Positions 28,311 to 40,100 of a stretch of 64,000 bases of DNA are shown in pieces. How positions within the stretch are numbered: position 1 is the stretch's first letter; each line of letters starts with the position of its first letter. The stretch spans positions 1 to 64,000 of the forward strand of contig WFMF01000286.1 in the NCBI GenBank assembly GCA_011033025.1. Direction: 5' to 3'. The notes below the pieces were generated by a model. It ran no database searches. It was given only the letters and a program-made list of their open reading frames with translations, and had not been told where the DNA came from. This DNA comes from Beroe forskalii. Lineage: Eukaryota > Ctenophora > Nuda > Beroida > Beroidae. Both the position numbers and the translations under genes were made by a program.

Positions 28311-30470
28311 TGCTTGCTACTTGCGTAGGTTCAGTATGCCACACGAAAATCTGCTGACTGAGTACTGACTAACAAATTTGGTCGCGCGCAGCACCAGCAA
28401 CCATTTCAGATTTAACAGCACTCCTTTCAAGGTAGTATATACACAATCTTCCTCTCAGCTAGCCCTTCTTCAATGCTCTGAGCGGCTTGAATTAATCTCG
28501 TTACGACTTGAGTTCCTTCACTCGTATATTATCTTATTATGATGAGTGTAATGGTGGATTTTACGATACTTCGACTGCTTCCAGGCGGAACCACAACAAT
28601 TGGCAAAACGCCATTGCAGTTAGCGATGGTAATATTTTCAGCCATATTTGTTAGGAGAAAGTATCAGTTTTCAAGTTTTCTCACGGATGGTCCCTCTATC
28701 GTCCTACTGAGTCTCTTGAAGTTAATGTAAAGTGTTTTAGAATTTGGATTTTAGCACTTAGCAGTAACCGAAACCGTCGTACTATATATTGAACAATGAA
28801 CATTTACAAATTATATAGCAGTAGGTACCCTGTACCTAACTCAGATGTAAAACAGGACCTATGTACACATTACATGGAACACACTGGTTACGGATACATG
28901 ACAGTTCAAGCTAACACAGTAACACATTAATCGGGAGCAGTTATTCAGTTAACCTGGGCAGTGGGCACGAAATAAAATAGCACATCTTCAAGTACTTTTG
29001 ATGACCAGTAGTCACTGGAATTTAATGATACTGATACTGCAGCAGAGACAATATGACAGTTACTTGCCATGCACTGAAAGGAAAAGCAAAGGTATCACTG
29101 TTTCATCTTTTCAAGTTTTCAATATCACAGACTATGATCTTATGATCTATATCTGGACAATCAATGCTTTCACGGGAAGGAGCAATGTTGTTAAGAATTT
29201 TACATTCTTCATTTAAATCGTATAACATACGATTCGTATGTATGGTCAATTTATTAATTTATTTGGATAACTTGAGCCTTGAGGAGGGTTGAAAAAATTG
29301 TGATTTGTGAGGGCCGCTAAATGAGTCGATTCCCTGAATATTTCCATTCTTAATCGTGGGCTCTTTTTCTATTTCTATTCGTTTATTCACAGAAAATACT
29401 AAAAAGTGTACTCTTAAATTTAAAAGTGTGTACCAGGTATACAGTGATAATTGATCTATTGAATAACCCATATAATAGAAGTTTAAAGTTATAGTTGAAT
29501 TCGTTCAAATATCTATGTTAATTATTCAGTAATTATCGCATGGTTATCACTACAATGTACACAATATATACGATGTGCTGATGCGTTAACCAGTGCACAC
29601 TGCACTATTTCACAGCTTCAGTGCTTTTTCATTTGTCATGTAAGTATGTATCGCGTTTCTATTTTCAGACATATCTGCGACTAAAAAAGGAAGGAGAGCT
29701 TGTGCAGCGGATCGCGTGACTGGAGCAATATTATTAAGAGCTATTATTGTCAAGTAAAATACGAGATGAACTTTGTCACAAACAATAGGCTGTTTTGTCA
29801 CTTCATGTTATGACTAAATTATGATTTACGACGCAGATTTTAACCGCCTACAATATCGATATACGGGAACAAGTAATTATATCATCAGCGAGAGTGCTCA
29901 GCATTCATTTTACTTCATAATTCATTATGTACACAGCGTAATAGAACAGTAACTCCGACTTCGGAGTTGGTTAATTGAGGCGTGTCAAGAACAAATTATA
30001 AACAAGTTCCAGCATCACAAATATAATACTGTATTTAAATACCAACATGTTGCCTGTGTACTGCGTAGGTACTACATAATGATGTGTAACAGTGTAAGGG
30101 GAGCAAATATTCATATTAATTAATATCGGAGGTAAGTCAGTTCAATTCATGGGTGCCGGATGCGAGATTTATACTTGAACACAGTATTTCTGTCTACATA
30201 CTACAATACAGAGTTGCTGCAATATGATCAATCAAGTCTCTATAATTAGTAGAAAGGTAGGTGAACAAACAATAAACTCTATGAAGGTGCAAGTCTCCAT
30301 TCCCACAATGTTCGGAAATTAAGTCCGAAATTGAATAATATTACTTCTTCGGTGTCTACAGCATTGATATTAGATGATTTGCAACCATTGATCTCTTTGT
30401 AGAATTTTTGGTGGGGGCTTAAAAACTGATATAGGCCCTTTTTACGCAACAAATTATACAATTTTCCAAT
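28311..30470. other. No gene recognised
   Basis: AT-rich sequence with short open frames on both strands and no family I recognise. The AMPK alpha activation-loop exon was looked for on the minus strand and not found. It probably represents AMPK intron. Confidence 0.4.
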
Positions 30471-30477
30471 ATTTTAG

Positions 30478-31000
30478 GGGCTTATGTTAACATAGGCCCT
30501 TTTTATGTTTCAAGAATTGTACTAAAAAATAAGACCTATATTTACATATTTACTTATGACCTTTCTACGCAACAAAACAAACTTGAACAACGAAAAATAT
30601 GGGGGTCTATGTTAACATAGGCCCCTTTTCTAAGTTTCATTGGATGGTATAATGGCAAAAAATTATGGGGCCTATGTTGACTTAGGCCCTTTTAAAAAAT
30701 TAAAATTTCAAGGGTTGGTATTTTACGTCAAATATCTTCGATATTTTGGGACATGATAGGTATGTTGATGAGGATTCTGAAAATGTCAAAAAAATTAAAA
30801 GGGGCTATGTTAACATAGGCCCTTTCTATATTTAGGTGACGAAATGGCCAAAATACTAAACAAAATGGTACCATTCCAGAAAGAGCCAAGGGGTCGAAAA
30901 TCCGCAACAAAAAATGGTACCATTTCCCAAAGGGCCAAAAATCTGCAACAAAAATGGTACCATTCCCTAAAAAAGCCAAAAATCGTGAAAAAAATCAGAA
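30478..31000. repeat. Dispersed palindromic CTATGTTAACATAG repeats and GGTACCATT repeats
   Basis: Four to five copies of GCCTATGTTAACATAGGCCC or close variants at about 30480, 30605, 30665 and 30805, spaced 60-140 bp, followed by three copies of an AAAATGGTACCATT block (30865-30965). The minus-strand frames across it are repeat translations. Confidence 0.75.
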
Positions 31001-31843
31001 AACAGCAAAATTTTACTAAATGAAGCCCCATAAACCCCAAAAACCTCAAAAAATTTAACCCCATTTGCCATTTTTCGATATGCACCGGGGTTTCATGGGG
31101 GTTGGCCCCCTTCCCTTCTTCTGGAAAACTAACTGGAAAGCGAATATTTCTCGTGATTTGTAACCCATACCATACCACCTCGCACTAATCAAACTTCAAA
31201 TTAGAAAAATTTGCTGCTATCAGGTGTGACTTTCATTTCTTGCATTCGTGTCAGTTCGAGAGAGCTAAGTACTTCTATTAAAATTCCAACCGGATTCACC
31301 TAATAAGGTTCGGAACCGACTAAATGATTGAGAGTAAACGTTGTACACTGCACTAGTCACTATCAAACACAAACTACACCCCACGTCCGTGAACAGCGCG
31401 GGTCCGCGGGTATGACTCGGAGGATATTGATTTTGAGAGGAAGTTTTTGGTAGTTTGAGAGGAATTTGACAATGTTTACTTTCGATTGTGAATAGAATGC
31501 AATGTTCACATTCCAAATTATGCTAATTCGATTGACACTTTACTGAGTTATTGAATTGGGAACGACCCTTCAAGATCTTATTCTGGTGAACTGTTTGAGA
31601 AAGGAAAATTTTTGTGTGAACTTCATGAATCTACGGAAAATTTTGAACAAGGTAAGAAGGTAGACCGTATCTCATCACCAGAAAACGGCGTCACAGTTAA
31701 CAGTTTTGATTCTAGAAAATTTGGTTAAGGCTACTGTATGTCGTTTTTAAACTTAAATAAACACAAACCCCAACTGAGATCAAACTCCGTTTGCAACTGA
31801 TTTGAAAATTTTTAACAGGTTTAAATTCACCAACCAGACAACT

Positions 31844-31893
31844 GAAAATTGCTGAATCATGATCAGGCGCCTGATCATGATTCAGCAATTTTC
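31844..31893. repeat. 50-bp perfect palindrome
   Basis: The arm GAAAATTGCTGAATCATGATCAGGC (first 20 bases GAAAATTGCTGAATCATGAT) is followed immediately by its exact complement, with no spacer. Imperfect inverted similarity continues outwards to about 31815 and 31922 (ACCAGAC/GTCTGGT; ACAGGTTT/AACCTGT). A related locus near 12945-12985 has only one arm. Confidence 0.9.
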
Positions 31894-33357
31894 TTGAAGT
31901 CTGGTGAACAGAAACCTGTCACACAAGTTCAAATCAGGCTGAATGCAAAATAAGGTGTTGGAACTGCAAAACTATTGCTTTTACTGGAGTTTGAGAATTT
32001 CAGATTCGTCGCAAAATGACGGTCTGACAGTCTGATGTCTACTAGATATCACATCATGATGTTTTTTATCCCATTTATTTAAGCTCATTTCTTCAATTTA
32101 TTGAGGTGTGAAATTATTTATGGAAGAGACCAAGTATAATGCACTTCACCATGTTTCGAATGTACGTTTATTTACCGTGCATAAAATCGATGGAAGCACT
32201 ATAAATCTACAATAACTCATTACAAATTTCTAAATTCACAAGAATTGTATTCCATTTCTGAGAGAAGAGCATCCACTGGTAAAAGAGTTCCAGCAGAAAT
32301 CCAGATGTTCAGATTCTATACGTTATGCGGACATGAAAAGGCATTACATGAGTATTACGTCTTTATTATTATTTATTAGTACTACTAATGTTAAAATAAG
32401 CCGATTTTGCTATTCAGAATTTTTTAATAAACTAGTCTATTAATTCCAAGAAAATCCATCAACAAAGTCCGCCAACTATGAATTTCCTTCGGATAGTCCG
32501 TTCAACATGTGCCTCATCAATTTCCACTTCCTTAGAAAACATATTTTAGGAACGAAATTTGGGGATTTGTTATCCGAATTTAAGGGGAAAAAGGAAATGT
32601 TTCCATGATCTAATATAAATGGCGGAGTGACGTCACGGATCAAAACTTATATAACACTAAGCCAATATACCATATAACCAAAACCCACCCGTATCCAAAG
32701 CCTTACTTAAAACCTTCAAACCTTCAAAGCGCTTTTGAACCAAAGCAAATCTTTCTCAAAGATGTCATCATGACAGGTAATTATCTAATTGATATTCTCG
32801 TTCTGGGAGAGTAACCCAGAAAAAGTTACCAATAGCGTCAAAAAAGGTGTCATTTGACAAAGAGTTACCCTTAGTCCTAATAAACCCTCTCAAAATTTAT
32901 AATATTGATCCCAATTATCTCCCAGCTTTTATATATTGACCAAATTTGGGTGTTAGAGCTTAGGAATCTTCATATTTTGAAATTCAAAGTTGTTAGGTAT
33001 TCTTCATTCACTGCTATAAGTTCAAAGTTTATTCGTTATCTCTTTCGTCGAGCCAGGCATACAATACAAGCCCATAGCCAGGATATTCCCAGATAGGCCC
33101 CTGCGATGTGAGCAGGCTATGGCAGGGATTTGGAGCGCAGCCCCGGAAAAATTTGGAAGCTTATGGTGTTCTACTCTGTTTTTGGGGTCAAATGTATCAA
33201 GTTTATCATTCATGAATCCGTTAATGACAGTTTACACATTCAAAAATATTATATTATTATCATTTTAACACGAATATTCGATATTCGTGAAAAGTAGAGA
33301 AATTTTGGGAGGTTACAATTTTTCCAAGGGGGCCGCAGCTCCCCGGTCTTCCCCCAG

Positions 33358-33492
33358 TCTACGGGCTTCCTGTTTCGAAGGATCGGAGTGTGGAAGAAAA
33401 ACATCGCCCTAACTGAGGGAGACTGGGTGCTGAAAACGGTGCAAAACGGGGAAACCATCATCTCCGATCCCATCTATGTCACCGTGGAGTAA
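33358..33492 (+). CDS. Unidentified gene, probable terminal exon
   Basis: A strong acceptor (GGTCTTCCCCCAG) precedes a 44-codon frame ending in TAA at 33490-33492. The product reads STGFLFRRIGVWKKNIALTE then GDWVLKTVQNGETIISDPIY and VTVE. GC content and codon use are higher than in the surroundings and the last residues look like a beta-sandwich edge, which supports real coding. I do not recognise the family. Upstream exons were not found; a short ATG-GTAATT segment near 32770 is a weak candidate for a 5' exon. Confidence 0.6.
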   Translation, partial: STGFLFRRIGVWKKNIALTEGDWVLKTVQNGETIISDPIYVTVE

Positions 33493-33754
33493 TGGAGTTA
33501 TGAGGGAGTGGACTTTCACATTTCATGGTTTTAGATTGAGGGTTTGATTTGTCATTTAGTTCCTCTACTTGAGGGGGTTTAGTGATTTAGTGATGCCAAC
33601 TGTATTGTTTTTTGGCTTTGAAAATTATTTTGGTTTAAACGTTGGTTTCATTGCTTACAAATTCAATACCCGCTATTCAAAAAACTTTAAAAGCAGTTTA
33701 ATTGGGTGGTATGCATAACTAGGGAATCTCTTATTTAAGAGAAACTCTAAACTT

Positions 33755-33845
33755 ATAAGGCAAAGTCCTTACGCATAAGGCATTTTCCTTATCCATAAGG
33801 GCTTTGCTTTATGCCTAAGGCAATTGCTTTATGTATAAGGGAAAC
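33755..33845. repeat. Short array of ATAAGG units
   Basis: About six repeats of a 12-15-bp motif ending in CATAAGGC or CTTATGC, in both orientations, able to form small hairpins. Confidence 0.7.
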
Positions 33846-33885
33846 AGTGCGAATTCATATTTGATTATTCAAATTATGTCTGTAA

Positions 33886-35742
33886 GAGTTGATAGGGGTG
33901 TGTTATGAGTTGATTTGGGTATGTTATGAGTTGACTGGGGTATGTTATGAGTTGATAGGGGTGTGTTATGAGTTGACTGGGGTATGTTATGAGTTGATAG
34001 GGGTATGTTATGAGTTGATAGGGGTGTGTTATGAGTTGATAGGGGTGTGTTATGAGTTGACTGGGGTATGTTATGAGTTGATAGGGGTGTGTTATGAGTT
34101 GATAGGGGTATGTTATGAGTTGATAGGGGTATGTTATGAGTTGATAGGGGTGTGTTATGAGTTGATAGGGGTGTGTTATGAGTTGACTGGGGTATGTTAT
34201 GAGTTGATAGGGGTGTGTTATGAGTTGATAGGGGTATGTTATGAGTTGATAGGGGTGTGTTATGAGTTGATAGGGGTGTGTTATGAGTTGACTGGGGTGT
34301 GTAACGAGTTGACTGGGGTATGTTATGAGTTGATAGGGGTATGTTATGAGTTGAAAGGGGTATGTTATGAGTTGATAGGGGTGTGTTATGAGTTGATAGG
34401 GGTGTGTTATGATTTGACTGGGGCATGTTATGAGTTGATAGGGGTATGTTATGAGTTGATAGGGGTGTGTTATGAGTTGATAGGGGTATGTTATGAGTTG
34501 ATAGGGTGTTATGAGTTGATTATGTTATGAGTTGACTGGGGTATGTTATGAGTTGATATGGGTATGTTATGAGTTGATTTGGGTATGTTATGAGTTGACT
34601 GGGGTATGATATGAGTTGATAGGGGTGTGTTATGAGTTGACTGGGGTATGTTATGAGATGATAGGGGTGTGTTATGAGTTGATAGGGGTGTGTTATGAGT
34701 TGATAGGGGTGCGTTAAGAGTTGATCGGGGTGTGTTATGAGTTGACTGGGTTATGATATGAGTTGATAGGGGTGTGTTATGAGTTGATAGGGGTATGTTA
34801 TGAGTTGATAGGGATATGTTATGAGTTGATAGGGGTGTGTTATGAGTTGATAGGGGTATGTTATGAGTTGATAGGGGTGTGTTATGAGTTGATAGGGGTG
34901 TGTTATGAGTTGACTGGGGTGTGTAATGAGTTGACTGGGGTATGTTATGAGTTGATAGGGGTATGTTATGAGTTGAAAGGGGTATGTTATGAGTTGATAG
35001 GGGTGTGTTATGAGTTGATAGGGGTGTGTTATGAGTTGATAGGGGTATGTTATGAGTTGATAGGGATATGTTATGAGTTGATAGGTGTGTTATGAGTTGA
35101 TAGGGTGTGTTATGAGTTGACTGGGGGTGTAATGAGTTGACTGGGGTATGTTATGAGTTGATAGGGTATGTTATGAGTTGATAGGGGTATGGTTATGAGT
35201 TGATAGGGGTGTGTTATGAGTTGATAGGGGTGTAAGCAGAGTTGACTGGGGCATGTTATGATTGATAGGGTGTGTTATGAGTTGATAGGGGTGTGTTATG
35301 AGTTGACTAGGGTATGTTATGAGTTGACTAGGGGTGTGTTATGAGTTGATAGAGTATGTTATGAGTTGACTGGGGTATGTGATGAGTTGATAGGGGTATG
35401 TTATGAGTTGACTGGGGTATGTTATGAGTTGACTGGGGTATGTGATGAGTTGATAGGGGTATGTTATGAGTTGACTGGGTATGTTATGAGTTGAGGGTGT
35501 GTTATGAGTTGATAGGGGTGTGTTATGAGTTGATAGGGGGTGTTATGAGTTGATAGGGGTGTGTTATGAGTTGACTGGGTTATGTTATGAGTTGATAGGG
35601 GTGTGTTGTGAGTTGATAGGGGCATGTTATGAGTTGATAGGGGTATGTTATGAGTTGATAGGGTGTTATGAGTTGATAGGGGTATGTTATGAGTTGATAG
35701 GTGTGTTATTGAGTTGATAGGTATGTTATGAGTTGACTGGGG
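33886..35742. repeat. 21-bp minisatellite, about 88 units
   Basis: Tandem TTATGAGTTGATAGGGGTGTG units with frequent TATG/TGTG and GATA/GACT variants and a few length changes in the last 600 bp. Because 21 is a multiple of three, long frames are open on both strands; I treat these as non-coding. Confidence 0.97.
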
Positions 35743-35745
35743 TGT

Positions 35746-37165
35746 GTCCCAAAAATTAAATTAAAAAAAACCTTTTTTTTTTTTGGAAGGAGGGGTTAAA
35801 AGGGTTTTTTTTCACCCCGGGGGGTTTTAATTTTTGAAAACCACAATTTTGGGAATGAGTTCCAGGAGGGCCCAGGCCCTGAAACCTTAAGGTTTTAAAT
35901 TTTGGGGTTTTCAGCCCTTTTAAGGTCTAATAAGTCATGTGAGGCCAATAAACCCAAAGGGGAAAACCCCAGAGCAATTATTCAGATAATAATAAAAAAA
36001 ATTGAAATTTGGGAAACGCTTTTAAGGCTTGATACAAAGAGTTTTTAAAATCTTAAAATCATGATATAAAAATTTAAAAATTTAACTATCAAAAACTAGT
36101 GCTTCTTTAAACCCTTTGTTAACATGAAATTAAAAGGGGGGAAAAAAACACCTACACAAAAACAAATAATTATCATTAAAAAAGAAGAAAAGGGCCCCAA
36201 AAAATTTATTTCGTCAGAAAATCATATAGTAGTGAAAATCTATATCTCCCAAAAGTTTTGATGGGAATCAGGGGAATTTTTAATAAAAAAGGAAAATTCA
36301 TTTTCTCCATTGAACCCAACAGTCAGGTTTCCAAAATTTATTTCATGTTTCATATTCATCTAAAAAAATATATAATAAGTAGTGATCGGGAAATAAAAAA
36401 ATAAAAGAGTTGTTTGAGTGGGGTTGCTTTTGGTTAAAAAAAATTTGAAAAACTTCAATTAATTCAAAAACCTCAATTTTCTAATCAAACAATAAATTTT
36501 TTTAAAAGGGGGAATGTCCTTCCCAAGCCCCTTGCCCTAATTTGTTTTTTGTTTGGGTTGGTTTTTTGGGAAAATTTACTTGATCCTGTCATTGAAATAA
36601 AGTTTCTTTCTATAATTTAAGAAAGGAATTACTTTTTCCAATTTTATTTGTTTGGGGGTTTAAATGTTCCATTTCCCCAAAAACCTATGATGGAAAAAAA
36701 AAAAGGGAAAAGGTTAAACGCAGAAATTACAAAATTTGGGGTGTGAGACAAAAACAAGGGCACCAAACACAAATTATTGAGCCCCCAGTTGTCTCTGTTC
36801 ATTTTGCCCCAATGGCCCCAATGAAACAGAGGAGGTTGGGGGATGCAAGAAACTTCCCCTTTTATTCAATTTTTATGATTTCCAAGAATAAAACGGGTTA
36901 TCTGAAGTAAAATTATTTCAAACCAGTCTAATAAAAAGACATGAAAGCAACGTATATGAATCCCCCCTGTTTTCCCGGAAATGTCCCTTTTTTTTAAAAA
37001 CACATAAACCCCCGAAATTCACACCGGCAAACCCTATGTTGGCTTGGGGGAAACTATTTCGATTCATTTTTTTGGGAGCCCCATTTTTCCCCCTTTTTTA
37101 ACCCTTTTTGTCCCTTTTTAAATAAAAAAAAAAAAGGATTTTGCCAACTGGGCAAAAAAGGGAAT
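35746..37165. other. Stretch resembling uncorrected sequence
   Basis: Starting right after the minisatellite, the sequence is dominated by doubled and stretched homopolymers (runs of A, T, G and C of 4-10). No open frame or repeat partner is found. The texture changes sharply at about 35746 and again near 37165. This resembles single-pass read sequence used to close a gap; features should not be read from it. Confidence 0.65.
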
Positions 37166-40100
37166 TCAATGCACACTTCCTTTTCAAAAATTTAATCATT
37201 TGATTATGTACCTTTTACATGGTACTAGAATTAACATTATATTCGATCAACTTCACAACAATATTGAAAAATATAGTTCAGGAAAACACATAGCATGCTA
37301 TCACTAAATAGATAACGATAAACATTTGAATAATTTAAATGAAAACAAGGTGAGTCATAATAAACTCCTAGTATATGTATATATTAGAAAATTCGATACA
37401 CATGCTAAGTAAAGCTGATGTATAATATAAGAAAATGACAATGACAAAACTCAACAGAGAAATATTTATGCCCTTTTCGTTTTACATATAAAAGTTATCG
37501 CTAAAATTATTAAAATTCTTTTATATGTAGGTATGGGATTACCTCGATTTTCCTAATCATGACGAAACATGCCAGAAATTGTCATCAGAAACTTCCAATG
37601 AAAAGTTAGAATTGGCTTTTTGAATTATCACAATAATTTAAAACTTATAATATTATTCGAATACCTAATATAAGTAGCAGCTATTCTAAAAATATTTTGC
37701 ACTCTTTCAGGCAAAAACATTGCCTAATTTTACAACAGCACCTTCCAATTGTGGGGTTTGATCTTACTAAAATACGTCTCTGACTACCCATCTTAAAAAT
37801 ATTTTTTCCATAAGGTTCCTTTTCCTGTTGTCATTCTAAACGTTCTGTATTAAGTCATCATTTCTTTTCACTGAGGTAAATAACCCATCATCTCCAAATC
37901 GTCATGTTATTCAACATCATCAGAGCACCTAGCAAAACGCCTGCAGATTCAAGTTCTAAAATAGTCCCCCACCACGTAGGAAAGCAGAGGCCTCCAGATT
38001 TGAACACAATATTTCCTGTAGTTTGGTCTTACTATTACTTTATAAATGCGAGCAAGAATTCATAACCTTGCTTATACATTTCTGAAACCAACCAACAATT
38101 TTATTAGCATTCCTAATGCAAGACTAACATTGAACTCCAATCAATTAAACTCTAAATTTTCTCAAGTTGTTACCATCAATAACATCTCATTCAATAAAGT
38201 AAATGATTAAGAGGATTTCTGTTGTAAGGTAAATGGGTTGTAACATGGGCACTTTTCACAGGGATTAAATCTAGTCAAGATTCCTCAATTTCTTAATAAA
38301 ATGCAAGTTCATTAACCAAATTGTTGGTCACTGGCATTAGTTATCAAATCTCCCAAATCATCTGCAAACAACTTAACAACACAACAATTCCATCTGGCAG
38401 ATCACACGAACAGTAGAAAAGCAAAGGTCCTAGGACTGAAACCTGAGACCTCCTGGGTAGAAATTATTGAAGCCATTATTTTAAATAACAGCCACGAACA
38501 CAAGTTCTCACAAGATCTGTCAGATAGAAAATCCCTTACTATTTCAAGTACTGACCATCTACTCCATAAGCTCAAGCTAAGGAGGAGGTGAATAGAGGGA
38601 TAGAATCAAAAGCCTTCCAAAAATCAAAAATGTCTACAGGGCAAAAAGCAAGACTTGCAGTATTTAAAATAGAGTCACTTGTTTCAAGCAGATAGACAAA
38701 CACATTTTCCTCCAAAAACCATAAAGATTAATATTAATTTTTCCTTTCAACAATATTAAGAATATTTTCCTGGTGAATTTTCATAAAATTTAAGAGATGC
38801 ATGTAAGTGATACAGTCTGCAGCGTTCAATGGGATTCAACTTTGAATCTTTTTGGTGCAAATGCTATTACATTTGCAGCTTTCCATACATGAGGCATCTT
38901 TCTCTGTTCAATTGACAAAATTTAGTTTTGACAACAACAACAAAATCATGTTATCATCAGCCAAGGACTTAACAACTTAGGTGTATATTATCAGTAGCAG
39001 ACATTTATGTTTTTACCTTATAAATATCACTAAATATCAATCACTCATGATCTCACTTTACATCATTGGAATAAATCTCGAGGAAGGTCCAAAGGTCATG
39101 CAATACTGAAGCAGCATTTGTAAACACTCAGCTGTCTCAAAGTTATGCTGTCATGGAACCAAGTTATCCTTCCTCAAGGTTGTAATAATTTGAACTTACG
39201 CTTGTTAAGACAAGAGCAAAAGCCTTAGAATTCTATGCTTTTCAAATCATTTGTTATGGTCTCCTCATTTCATTTTCATTTTGGTTTTAAATCATTAAAC
39301 TTTGACTTATATATAAGTAAAGATTTGCTAGACATACAACTTCTAGTCAAAAGAATTCCATGCCCCATGCTTAGCTAGGAGCCTTTTTCATTATTTGAAT
39401 CTAATCATGGCATGCTAAAGTTATCAATACTATCTATTCTGACAGGCTCAACCTGGGGCACTTAAGTTTGTAATATTTATCAAATCCTGCCATGTATTTT
39501 TGGTCTACTATCTACAGTTTAAAACTTGAGAGTTTTGGGCTAGAACACTCCAATCTCAAAAAGACATTTTAAGAATTTCCTAGGTCACTTTAGTCCTTTC
39601 CTTTTAACATCATCAACATCAAAGCAAAAGCGAGTCTTTTAAGGAGAGATAAGTCTATTGTGGGCAATGAGAAACATGGTCACTTTTCCAAGAGTACAGA
39701 GAAACATTAAATTAATTTGTTAAGGAAATCAATAGAACAAAAAACTTGATCACTGTTGATTTGGACAATGTTACCATTAATTTGAGTAACTTCTACTAGT
39801 AATAGCCAAGAAAACTAGCATCATAAACCATTTCCAAAAAAATTCATTAAAGATTGTAAAGCTCTTACATGGACTTATATAGACCAACCACATTCTAGAA
39901 AACCAAGAGAGATGCCTTGGGAAGTTGAAACTCAGCAAAATCAATCTTCAACATTCCTCACCTAAAGAAGACAATTTTGAAGAAAAGTACTAAGAAATTT
40001 CATTCTGTTTCTTTCATTTAAATAGTTGATCGATAGGCAAGCAAAGCACAAGTAACTTTCCATTAACCTAATATAATAGAGACTAACGTATCCAGTATCA

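Noticed and set aside
33869-34530. Long open frames on both strands (185 and 213 codons) with heptad peptides YELIGVC and HNTPLST
   Set aside because: They exist only because the minisatellite unit is 21 bp; both strands and other frames are equally open.
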